Assembly: GCA_027486585.1 (NCBI GenBank)
Contig: JAIXOU010000027.1
Span: 1-64,000, forward strand
From: Verrucomicrobiaceae bacterium
GTDB taxonomy: Bacteria > Verrucomicrobiota > Verrucomicrobiia > Verrucomicrobiales > Verrucomicrobiaceae
Length of the DNA stretch: 64,000 nucleotides
Reading direction: 5' to 3'
The translations under genes were made by a program, and so were the position numbers. Each line of letters opens with the position of its first letter. Positions within the stretch are counted from its first letter, which is position 1. The notes below the pieces were generated by a model that saw only the letters and a list, made by a program, of their open reading frames with translations, was not told the DNA's origin and ran no database searches. Shown here one piece after another: positions 39,698-50,957 of the stretch.

Positions 39698-41253
39698 ACT
39701 CAAGAAGCGGACTATATCCTGAACAACTAACTCACATCACCATGCGCTTCCTGTTCCTCTTCCTAACCACAAATGTCATCGCTCAAGTGGGGCCGAACTA
39801 TGAACGTCCGGCGACAGAGCTGCCAGCCAAGTTTAAGAACGTCACTTGGCGCGCGGCCACGCCATCGTCTCATTTGCCGAAAGGCGAATGGTGGAAGATT
39901 TATCACGATTCCAAACTCAATGAACTCGAATCCCGAGCGACATCAAACAATCAAGAATTGAAGGCAGCCATTGCCCGCTTTGATCAAGCACGAGCGACAG
40001 CCCGTCTGTCACGCGCAGAATTTTTTCCGAACATCAGCCTTCCCCTCACTGCTGAGCGACAGGGAACCTCGGCACAAATGCCGACCCCCTTCCCTCTCAA
40101 TGGCATTCGCTATGATGGCCCAGCCTACAATGCGCTGATGGATTTCGGCTGGGAACTGGATCTCTGGGGAAAAATCAGACGCGGAGTGGAAGCCGACAAA
40201 GCCAATGCAAACGCGGCTGCTAATGCCATTCACAATGTGCTTCTTGGCATCCAGGCAGATGTCGCCTCAAACTACTTTAAACTACGCTCTCTGGATATCG
40301 AAATGCGCCTCGTTCGTGAGGCCGTTGCCCTGCGTGGTGAAGCCCTTAAAATTGCCAAAGCTCGTGTTCTAGCAGGGGCAGGCAGCGAGCTAGAGCAAGC
40401 GCAGTCTGAAACCGAAGTCGCCAGTGCTGAGGCCGAAATCTCCTCACTCCAGTCCCAGCGTGACCAGATAGAGAACATACTCTCCACACTGCTCGGCACA
40501 AGCGCAGCAAGCTTCCGTATTACACCTCAATCAGGCTCACTAGCCAATCCGCCCAGCCTGCCAGCAGGCGTGCCCAGCGACCTACTAGAGCGCCGCCCCG
40601 ACATCTCACAAGCAGAGCGCCAACTTGCCGCTGCCACCGCCCGCATCGGTGTAGCCAAAGCACAATTTTTTCCCAGCATCAAGCTCATCGGTCGTGGAGG
40701 CTTTCAGAGTGGCGACATCGACCTTCTTTTGCATCCTGACTCCCTCATGTGGAGCGCAGGTCCGAGTGTCAGCATTCCCCTTTTTGCAGGCGGCAAAAAC
40801 CGCTTCAATCTGCAAAAGAGCAAAGCCCTGCATGATGAAGCCCTGGCTATGTATCGCCAGGCATTCCTCGGCGCCGTAGCTGATGTGGAAACCAGTCTCT
40901 CCAGCTTACGAAATCTCAGCACTCAATCAGCCGCTCAACAGCGCGCCCGCGAAAGCTCAGAACGCGCTTCCGCGTTGGCTAAGACTCGCTATGAATCGGG
41001 CACCAGTCCCTACCTCGATGTCATCGAAGCCAATCGAACCGCTCTCATCACTCAGCGTGCCACGGCGCAAATCGCAGGTCAAAAACTCGTCGCCAGCGTC
41101 TCGTTAATCAAAGCCCTTGGTGGCGGCTGGACCCAAGGCCAAACCAGCGTCATTCCAGTCGTCACACCGGATCCAGCTGCGCGTTCAATGCCTGAAAACG
41201 AAGGCAGCGGATTCATCTCAAAAGTGAAGGGTTTATTCAATCGCAAAAAGTAG
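39694..41253 (+). CDS. Outer membrane efflux protein (NodT/OprM-like)
   Basis: VGPNYERP, WWKIYHDSKLNEL, DLLERRPDISQAERQLAAATARIGVAKAQFFPSI; probable start 39742. Confidence 0.92.
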   Translation: MNSRSGLYPEQLTHITMRFLFLFLTTNVIAQVGPNYERPATELPAKFKNVTWRAATPSSHLPKGEWWKIYHDSKLNELESRATSNNQELKAAIARFDQARATARLSRAEFFPNISLPLTAERQGTSAQMPTPFPLNGIRYDGPAYNALMDFGWELDLWGKIRRGVEADKANANAAANAIHNVLLGIQADVASNYFKLRSLDIEMRLVREAVALRGEALKIAKARVLAGAGSELEQAQSETEVASAEAEISSLQSQRDQIENILSTLLGTSAASFRITPQSGSLANPPSLPAGVPSDLLERRPDISQAERQLAAATARIGVAKAQFFPSIKLIGRGGFQSGDIDLLLHPDSLMWSAGPSVSIPLFAGGKNRFNLQKSKALHDEALAMYRQAFLGAVADVETSLSSLRNLSTQSAAQQRARESSERASALAKTRYESGTSPYLDVIEANRTALITQRATAQIAGQKLVASVSLIKALGGGWTQGQTSVIPVVTPDPAARSMPENEGSGFISKVKGLFNRKK

Positions 41254-42451
41254 CGTCCCGTAGCTCCTCGACAGCCAGTAGATTCATGACGGCTTTCGGA
41301 ACAAAGCTGGCAGGCTCTACATACTCGGGGCGTTTGCTGCCATCAGAGCTGTATTCAGAGCAGTGCGCATTGCCGCCCACTGGGCCGAGAGCATCCAGTG
41401 TAGGGCCCAGTCCACAGAGATAATTCGCATCGCTAAGACCGCCTCGACGCATCGACACAGTGTGCTCACCGAGAGCAGCAGCGTGTTTTTCCCAATGCTG
41501 AAAAAGCTGATCTGTCTCTGGACCACCAGGCCAAGCCCGGGTGCGCCCAACGCATTCAATCTTGATTTCCGCACCAGCCTCCGTCAGACCTGCCAAGGCC
41601 TCTAAAGCCTGACCAGCCGAAAGCAGCACCGCAGGATCAAAGGCCCGCATTTCCAACTCAGCGACAGCCTCATGGGGCACCCTATTTAGAACAGTGCCAC
41701 CATGAACGCTGGCCACATTGAGGGTCAGGTCGCGTGAAGGATCGGTGAGCGCAGCGACGCTTGGCAGCAGCTTTGACAGCTCCACCACTGCATTGATACC
41801 AAGCGCATGATTACTCCCCGCATGAGCTGCACGACCCGTGCAGGTGATCCGATATTCAGCACGGCCTTTACGAGAAGTGACCATGTGCCAGCCCGACTCA
41901 TCCAGAGGCCCGCCTTCAAAAACCAGCACAGCACTTGCGCCCTGAGGACAGCGATCCTGAGTGCGCTCAGCAAAATCTGAACCAATCACTTCTTCAGCTG
42001 AATTAGCAGCAATAAGCCAATGGGTTGCTTCAAAAAGGACTGGATTCACCTCACGCAAAACCTGCATCATCAACCAGATCATGACTGTGCCACCTTTGTT
42101 ATCCACCGTTCCAGGTCCATAGATCCGATCCCCTTCGACCAACCATCGGAAATGATTGATGAGCTCTTCTTCAGCTGGAAAAACAGTGTCTAAATGCGTC
42201 ACCAGAACGATGGGCTTTTGATCAGCAGGTCCACGACTGAGAAACAAATGATCACCGTGCTGAGGATGCGCGGAAGGTGTCAGCTTGGCCGTGAAACCTA
42301 GGTCTTTGAAACAATCCACCGTCAGACTAGACAATGCTGCCACGCCGGCAAGATTTGTGGTGAAGCTATTGATCTCAACCATACGGCGCAACCAATCGAG
42401 AGCTTCTGGAAGATGTTTTTCAGCGCTTAATTTGAGGAGTGCGGCGTCCAT
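41237..42451 (-). CDS. M20 family metallopeptidase (carboxypeptidase G2-like)
   Basis: LVTHLDTVFP, YGPGTVDNKGGTVMIWLMM, ANSAEEVIGSDF, GRAAHAGSNHALGINAV. Confidence 0.9.
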   Translation of the reverse strand: MDAALLKLSAEKHLPEALDWLRRMVEINSFTTNLAGVAALSSLTVDCFKDLGFTAKLTPSAHPQHGDHLFLSRGPADQKPIVLVTHLDTVFPAEEELINHFRWLVEGDRIYGPGTVDNKGGTVMIWLMMQVLREVNPVLFEATHWLIAANSAEEVIGSDFAERTQDRCPQGASAVLVFEGGPLDESGWHMVTSRKGRAEYRITCTGRAAHAGSNHALGINAVVELSKLLPSVAALTDPSRDLTLNVASVHGGTVLNRVPHEAVAELEMRAFDPAVLLSAGQALEALAGLTEAGAEIKIECVGRTRAWPGGPETDQLFQHWEKHAAALGEHTVSMRRGGLSDANYLCGLGPTLDALGPVGGNAHCSEYSSDGSKRPEYVEPASFVPKAVMNLLAVEELRDATFCD

Positions 42452-42547
42452 AGAGAAGCATCCCTTCGTCTGGATGACTGTTTTTTCAAAGGATAAAGAT
42501 GCCTCTGATCTTGCTCATTGATCTTGGCCATTCCATACTCCGCCCCC

Positions 42548-45222
<2,675 letters not shown>

Positions 45223-45244
45223 TCAAGCACTTAAAATTTGTGAC

Positions 45245-46693
45245 TCAAAGCATTCCCATCCCACCACTCATGATCCAGGCCTTCAGAGTCGGAAACTGAG
45301 TCACATCCAAGTCGATGCCGCAGCCAAAGGGCGCAGCATTCACACTACGAAGATCCAAAAGCCCCTCTCGGATATCCAGAGTCGGGAAACCGCACTCATG
45401 CTGGCGGTAAAGGTCAGGGTGAGTAGCCATCACCTGACTTTGAATGCCAACAGGATACTGAATGAGTCCACGGAAATAGTGATGCCCATTTCGCTCGACA
45501 TGCGGAATACCGAGAAGGGCAACCACAGCCAGATCCTGAAGCAGCGCGACAGGACCAATATTGGCTAAATCTTCAGCACTCTGGATGAGTGGACGCCCTA
45601 TGCTGGAAGCTCGTTTTTTCAGGAGTGCCGCATTGACCAAGCTTTTAACGACACCCTTGCAGTTCTTATGACTGGTGCCGCTGTAGCCAAGTTCCAAAGC
45701 GCGCGGAAGATCATCGAAAGTGCCTTCAGATTCATCAATGATTAGCAACGGTGCGTCAGGCCAACAGGCTAACTGGGTCGCTATTTCGTCTTTCAGAGCA
45801 TGAGCACGGTGCAGCGGTTGCTCGACCATGAGCAGATTCCCCATCAGTGGTGCGAGTGAAGCATCAGCCGATAGAGTCGCGTAAAATTTCCGAAAGCTAC
45901 TCAGGTCTGTGAACTGCTCATTGCCATCCAGAGTGATTTTAAATCCGCCCTGACAGTTTTCTAAAAGCACGGTGGTGATCTCACGCAGACGCGGCTGATC
46001 GACATCGATTCGACCAGAAAGCTTGATTTTAAAATAGCGGAGTCCGTAAGCGCGGATGGACTCCTCGAGCGTGTCAGGCAAGCCATCCGCGAGAGTCGCT
46101 GTTTCTGAGGATCTCAATGGATCAGCCAGCCCCACCGTATGCCTGACAGCGACCTGATCTAGCGGCTGATCCGGGAGAGCCTCAGCAAGGCTTATCCCAC
46201 GCAATTCAGGATGGATTTGACCCAGGTCAATTTGCAGTTCATCCGCACGCAAGAAAGAATGAAGCGGGCGATTTTTCGCCCTGCATAATCCATCCAAAAC
46301 AGCGCGCTCCAGCAGGCTAACGCCCAAATTTGCCAGCTAGGAAGGCTGCGCACGCAGCGTTGCCCAGCGCGCCTGCTCTTCATAAAGCGCCAGCCACCAG
46401 CCAAAGAACGAAACAGGCACTTGAGCCGCATTTTCAGCAATGCGTGAAGCATTTTGAATCACTGCCAGCATTTCGGCTAGATCGAGTTCAAAAGGGCTGT
46501 CTGGATTTTTCGTGAACCACTTTGGTGGCAGCCCTTCACTGGCAAGTCCTCGCACGGCGACACCCTCGACCACCATGTCCACACTCACAAAGAGATGAGG
46601 CAGCGCGGTCATGCTGGCGATCCCGTATTGAAAAGGAAACCGCGTCTGCATGGGCAGCACATGAAATTGGGTGTCGAGCAGGGTAAAAGTCAC
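45245..46693 (-). pseudogene. Enolase-superfamily (muconate cycloisomerase / dipeptide epimerase-like) gene interrupted by an in-frame TAG
   Basis: ORFs 46337..46693 and 45245..46327 share one frame (46693-46327=366 nt); read-through gives ...RAQPS*LANLGVSLLERAVLDGLCR...; catalytic FKIKLSG, LDGNEQF, MVEQP, IDESEG present downstream. Confidence 0.75.
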
Positions 46694-46816
46694 TCACAGA
46701 GCATCCACAGCCAGCAGCACGCCGCAAGGACACATGGATTCAAATGAGGAAGATGGCATTCTCCCTGCGCGTCGTGGTTGCACTCGGGCTAGAGCGCGCT
46801 AGATAGACCACCCTCC

Positions 46817-47632
46817 ATGTCCGCTCCAACCAATCGAATCGACGCCCATTTTGCCAATCTCCGCGCCAGCGGAAAGCGTGCCTTTGTCGCCTACGTGGCC
46901 GCAGGTGACCCTTCTTTGGAGGCGACGATCGACATCGTATTAGGCCTGGAACGTGCCGGAGTGGACATTGTCGAGCTTGGCGTGCCTTTCTCGGATCCGC
47001 TCGCCGACGGGGTGGTCAATCAAATGGCAGCGGACCGCGCCCTCAAAGCGGGTGCCTCCACGCCTAAGGTTCTGGAAATGATCCGCCAGCTCCGCACCCG
47101 ATCTCAGATCCCGCTGGTGCTGTTCACTTACCTGAACCCCGTTTACACTTATGGCTACGAGCGCTTCCACATCGACGCAGCTGCTGCCGGTGCGGATGGC
47201 GTGCTGGTGCTAGACCTGCCGCCCGATGAAGTTGTCCAGAATCCTGAGCTCAAGCCGACGCCTGAGCTGCGCCACATCCAACTCATCGCTCCGACCTCGC
47301 CGCCAGAACGCATCGCCAGCATCGCCAAGTGCGCTGAAGGATTCATCTATTATGTCTCTCGTCTCGGCGTCACGGGTGCTCAGGTCGAAGTGGCGACTGG
47401 CATTGCTGAACAAGTGGCCGTCATCCGCGCAGCGACCGATGTCCCCGTCTGTGTCGGCTTCGGAGTCTCAAATCCCGAGCAGGCCGCGCAAGTCGCCAGC
47501 ATGGCCGATGGCGTGGTCGTCGGCAGTGCCATCGTCAAACTCATCGAGAAAAATGGCTCGGCACCTGACTTAGCCGCCCAAGTCGAAGCCTTTGTAAAAC
47601 CGCTTGTCGCTGCTGTCAAAGCTCTCCCTTAA
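46817..47632 (+). CDS. trpA: Tryptophan synthase alpha subunit
   Basis: AYVAAGDPSLEATID, ELGVPFSDPLADGVVNQMA, YYVSRLGVTGAQ, VGFGVSNPEQA. Confidence 0.96.
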   Translation: MSAPTNRIDAHFANLRASGKRAFVAYVAAGDPSLEATIDIVLGLERAGVDIVELGVPFSDPLADGVVNQMAADRALKAGASTPKVLEMIRQLRTRSQIPLVLFTYLNPVYTYGYERFHIDAAAAGADGVLVLDLPPDEVVQNPELKPTPELRHIQLIAPTSPPERIASIAKCAEGFIYYVSRLGVTGAQVEVATGIAEQVAVIRAATDVPVCVGFGVSNPEQAAQVASMADGVVVGSAIVKLIEKNGSAPDLAAQVEAFVKPLVAAVKALP

Positions 47633-47644
47633 CCCTCTCTTTCC

Positions 47645-48457
47645 ATGACCCTGAACTTCACTAAAATGAATGGCGCTGGCAATGACTTCGTCATGCTGGA
47701 TAACCGTGATCTCTCTTTAGCCCTCACCAAGGATCAGATCGAAAAACTCTGTGATCGCCATCGCGGCATCGGTGCGGACGGACTCCTCTGCGTGGAGCCA
47801 GCCACCGAGGGTGGTGACTTCAAAATGCGCTACTACAACGCTGACGGTGGCGAAGCTGAAATGTGCGGCAATGGCGCACGCTGCTTTGGTCGTTTCGTCA
47901 ATCATTTGCATGGGGATTCCCTGTCCAAAATTCGTTTCGAAACTCTGGCAGGCATGATTTCTGCCGAATTTGAAGCAGGTCAGGTGCGCATCAACATGAG
48001 TGCGCCGCATGGTCTGAAACTGGGCGAAACCCTCCCCGTGGCTGGAACCAACCTCAGCGTCCACAGCGTCAATACGGGTGTTCCTCATGCCGTGGTCTTT
48101 GTCGAGGATCTGGAAAACGTGCCTGTCCGCGAATGGGGTGCTGCTTTGCGCTACCATGAGGCCTTTAAACCCAAAGGCACCAACGCCAACTTTGCCAAAG
48201 TCCTCGCAGCCGACAGCATCGCCATCCGCACCTATGAGCGTGGTGTGGAAGATGAAACCCTTGCCTGCGGCACCGGCATGGTCGCCTGCGCCCTGATCCA
48301 TCATGAACTGACGGGTGCCGCCAGCCCCATCTCCGTGCTCGTCAAAGGCGGCGACACGCTCCGCATTGGCTTCACCGAGTCCGCTCCCCATGAATACACC
48401 GACGTGACCTTGTTTGGCCCTGCGGATTTTGTTTTCCAAGGCACCGTAAGCATCTAA
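47645..48457 (+). CDS. dapF: Diaminopimelate epimerase
   Basis: FTKMNGAGNDFVMLDNRD, YYNADGGEAEMCGNGARC, YERGVEDETLACGTGMVA. Confidence 0.97.
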   Translation: MTLNFTKMNGAGNDFVMLDNRDLSLALTKDQIEKLCDRHRGIGADGLLCVEPATEGGDFKMRYYNADGGEAEMCGNGARCFGRFVNHLHGDSLSKIRFETLAGMISAEFEAGQVRINMSAPHGLKLGETLPVAGTNLSVHSVNTGVPHAVVFVEDLENVPVREWGAALRYHEAFKPKGTNANFAKVLAADSIAIRTYERGVEDETLACGTGMVACALIHHELTGAASPISVLVKGGDTLRIGFTESAPHEYTDVTLFGPADFVFQGTVSI

Positions 48458-48472
48458 GCTCCCATTCCCTTT

Positions 48473-49351
48473 ATGTTCGCAGGAACCCACACCGCCATCG
48501 TCACCCCTTTTATCAATGGTCAACTTGATGAAGAGGCACTCAAAAAGCTCGTCGATTTCCAGTTCGACAACGGCGTCACCGGCGTTGTCCCCTGCGGCAC
48601 GACGGGCGAGTCCCCAACACTCGATTATGACGAGCATGAGCGAGTGGTCCAATTGACGGTCGAGTTTGCCAAAGGCCGTGGCGTGGTCATGGCTGGCACA
48701 GGCTCCAACAGCACCCGCGAAGCCATCGAGCTCACCCAGGAAGCCGAGGCCGCAGGCGCCACCGCTTCCCTGCAAGTGGCGCCTTATTACAACAAACCTT
48801 CCCCTGAAGGTCTTTATCAGCATTTCAAGGCCGTCGCCGATAACACCAAGCTCCCCATCATGCTCTACAGCATTCCTGGCCGCTGTGGCATCGAGATCGG
48901 CCTCGACGTCATTGTACGCCTGGCAGAGTCCTGCCCCAACATCCGCGCCATCAAGGAAGCCGGCGGCAATCCTGAGCGCGTCAGCCAGATGAAGCAGCTG
49001 CTGCCCTCCGACTTTGAAATCCTGTCTGGCGACGATGGCCTCACCCTTCCTTTCATGTCCGTGGGTGGCGTCGGCGTCGTCAGTGTGGCCTCCAACCTGA
49101 TTCCAAAACAAATCAGCGACATGGTGAACCTCGCGCTGAAAGGTGACTACACAGGGGCTCTGGGCATCCATTCGCAGTATTACCCGCTGTTTGCCGCCTT
49201 CCTGAAGCTTTCCACCAATCCCATCCCGATCAAAACCGCGATGGCACTGGCTGGGCATTGCAGCAACGAGCTGCGCCTTCCCTTGGTTCCCATGGAAGAC
49301 GCCAAGACGGCGGAGCTTCAAGCCACGCTGAAAAGCCTGGGCTTGATCTAA
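48473..49351 (+). CDS. dapA: 4-hydroxy-tetrahydrodipicolinate synthase
   Basis: GTHTAIVTPFINGQLDEEALKKLV, VVPCGTTGESPTLDYDEH, YYNKPSPEGLYQHF, IKEAGGN, SGDDGLTLPFM. Confidence 0.97.
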   Translation: MFAGTHTAIVTPFINGQLDEEALKKLVDFQFDNGVTGVVPCGTTGESPTLDYDEHERVVQLTVEFAKGRGVVMAGTGSNSTREAIELTQEAEAAGATASLQVAPYYNKPSPEGLYQHFKAVADNTKLPIMLYSIPGRCGIEIGLDVIVRLAESCPNIRAIKEAGGNPERVSQMKQLLPSDFEILSGDDGLTLPFMSVGGVGVVSVASNLIPKQISDMVNLALKGDYTGALGIHSQYYPLFAAFLKLSTNPIPIKTAMALAGHCSNELRLPLVPMEDAKTAELQATLKSLGLI

Positions 49352-49440
49352 CCTCCGAGGACCAAAGCAGTGCTTACCCGTGGAATGAGGCTTTAAACCT
49401 AGAAGCTGGGCTGTATTGCAAGATTTACTCGATTTTCAGG

Positions 49441-49497
49441 CAGAACAGGATTTTTTCAGACCTGTTAATCCTGCCTTCTTGTTAATCCTGTAACATC
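49441..49497. repeat. Inverted/direct repeat element CAGGATT...AATCCTG with tandem TGTTAATCCTG
   Basis: cagaacaggattttttcagacctgttaatcctgccttcttgttaatcctgt; two TGTTAATCCTG copies and one inverted AACAGGATT. Confidence 0.5.
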
Positions 49498-49599
49498 TGG
49501 TGCCCTATTTTGGGCACGTAAGCCCCGGGACCGAAACAATCAGCCCCATTTTACTGAGCGACTTTTTCAAGTTCGCCCTTATCATTGTGCCTTATCACC

Positions 49600-50115
49600 A
49601 TGCTCGATATCTTTTCCAATCCCCTCTACACCTTTGGCATGGGCTTCGCCCTTGGCTGTGTGTTTCTCGTCATGTCTTACGTCAATCACTGGAAGACCAA
49701 AGGCGAATTCAAACGCTACAAGACTCATCTCAGTGATAAGCTTGAGCTGGACGCCCGCCAGATGCAGGAGACCAGCAAGGATAAAACCAAGCTGGCTCAG
49801 GAGAATGAAAGCCTACGCATGCAGGTCGCGCGCCTGAATGAAAAGCCTGAAAATAAACTGCAGCGCGAGCTGGAAATCATGGCCCGCGCTGAAAAGCACA
49901 TGATCATCAATGCCCCCGGTTTTGCTCCTGCTTGGGAAATGGCCAAGTCTCAGGCACTCTCCCAGATCGAGACCGAAGAAAAAGGCCTCTCCTTCCCTCA
50001 AAAGATCTTCCGCAAACTCATCGGCCCAGGTTCCACGGGATCCACCGTCGCTTTGCCTGAAAGCGCGCTGAATGCCGCCAAAAACGGCTCTGATTCCACT
50101 AGCAACGCTGCCTAA
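49600..50115 (+). CDS. Membrane-anchored coiled-coil hypothetical protein
   Basis: N-terminal TM (TFGMGFALGCVFLVMSYV), coiled coil; ATG at 49600 inside ORF 49585..50115. Confidence 0.65.
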   Translation: MLDIFSNPLYTFGMGFALGCVFLVMSYVNHWKTKGEFKRYKTHLSDKLELDARQMQETSKDKTKLAQENESLRMQVARLNEKPENKLQRELEIMARAEKHMIINAPGFAPAWEMAKSQALSQIETEEKGLSFPQKIFRKLIGPGSTGSTVALPESALNAAKNGSDSTSNAA

Positions 50116-50116
50116 A

Positions 50117-50473
50117 ATGAGCGCCATCCGGCCAGAAAAGGTCAAGTTCATGCTGCTGGCCACCGACATGCAGCGCGCCGTCCGCTTCTACAAAAACGTC
50201 TTTGGACTCGACGAGATTTTCGTCAGCGAGTTCTGGAGCGAGCTCAGCTTTGGCAATGCCATCATCGCCTTTCATGGCGGGCACGACGGCAGCCTGAATC
50301 CCACAGGACTCAGCTTGCAATTTGAAGACGTGTTTGACGTCATGGACCTCATCGAAAAAGCCGGAGGCAAAATCCTCGACCTGCCCATGCAGAGAGAGGG
50401 TGAACCCATCCTGCTCGGACGTTACCGCGATCCCGAGGGCAATGAGGGTTTTATCACTCAATACGTCGGCTGA
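50117..50473 (+). CDS. VOC/glyoxalase family protein
   Basis: FMLLATDMQRAVRFYKNVFGL...LGRYRDPEGNEGFITQYV; ATG at 50117 inside ORF 50072..50473. Confidence 0.88.
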   Translation: MSAIRPEKVKFMLLATDMQRAVRFYKNVFGLDEIFVSEFWSELSFGNAIIAFHGGHDGSLNPTGLSLQFEDVFDVMDLIEKAGGKILDLPMQREGEPILLGRYRDPEGNEGFITQYVG

Positions 50474-50491
50474 GCCCCAACCGCCAGCTGG

Positions 50492-50818
50492 CTAGGCTCC
50501 GATGGCCAACCAGCTGAACTCCACGGCATAAACGCGAGTCGTGGACCAGGTTGAGATCAACGCCTGAAAACCCGACTCGGTGATTTGGCCGACTTTGACC
50601 GTCAGCCGGGCACTGTCATGCTGATCCACATCAAAACCCGTCAGCCCCAGATGAACCACCGGAGCTGAAGCAAACGGCGAGGCAAAGACAACATCGACGA
50701 CAAAGAAGCGACCCTCTTCCGGCAGCGTGACAGGATCAGCCAGATTCCAAGCCGGTGTCAAAACACCAGCACCGTGAGTCGCTGACAACATCTTCCAAGG
50801 GATGGGCGCAGAATACAT
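50492..50818 (-). CDS. H-type lectin domain protein
   Basis: VVDVVFASPFASAPVVHLGLTGFDVDQ...ARLTVKVGQITESGFQALISTWSTTRVYAVEFSWLAIGA resembles the H-type lectin domain; start chosen at 50818. Confidence 0.75.
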   Translation of the reverse strand: MYSAPIPWKMLSATHGAGVLTPAWNLADPVTLPEEGRFFVVDVVFASPFASAPVVHLGLTGFDVDQHDSARLTVKVGQITESGFQALISTWSTTRVYAVEFSWLAIGA

Positions 50819-50957
50819 GGTTGAAGGAACGAAGCAGCTTCTGGGCCTAGTAAGGCAAAAGCCTGCATCCACGGCCTTCACCGCCCATCATCGGTCAGGC
50901 AAGGAGACAACGTCCTAGCCATTGCAGTCGTCTTAGACACCCACCATCACCACCACC

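Noticed and set aside
47717-49321. 534-aa minus-strand ORF
   Set aside because: Antisense to dapF and dapA, both unmistakable; the ORF is a by-product of codon bias.
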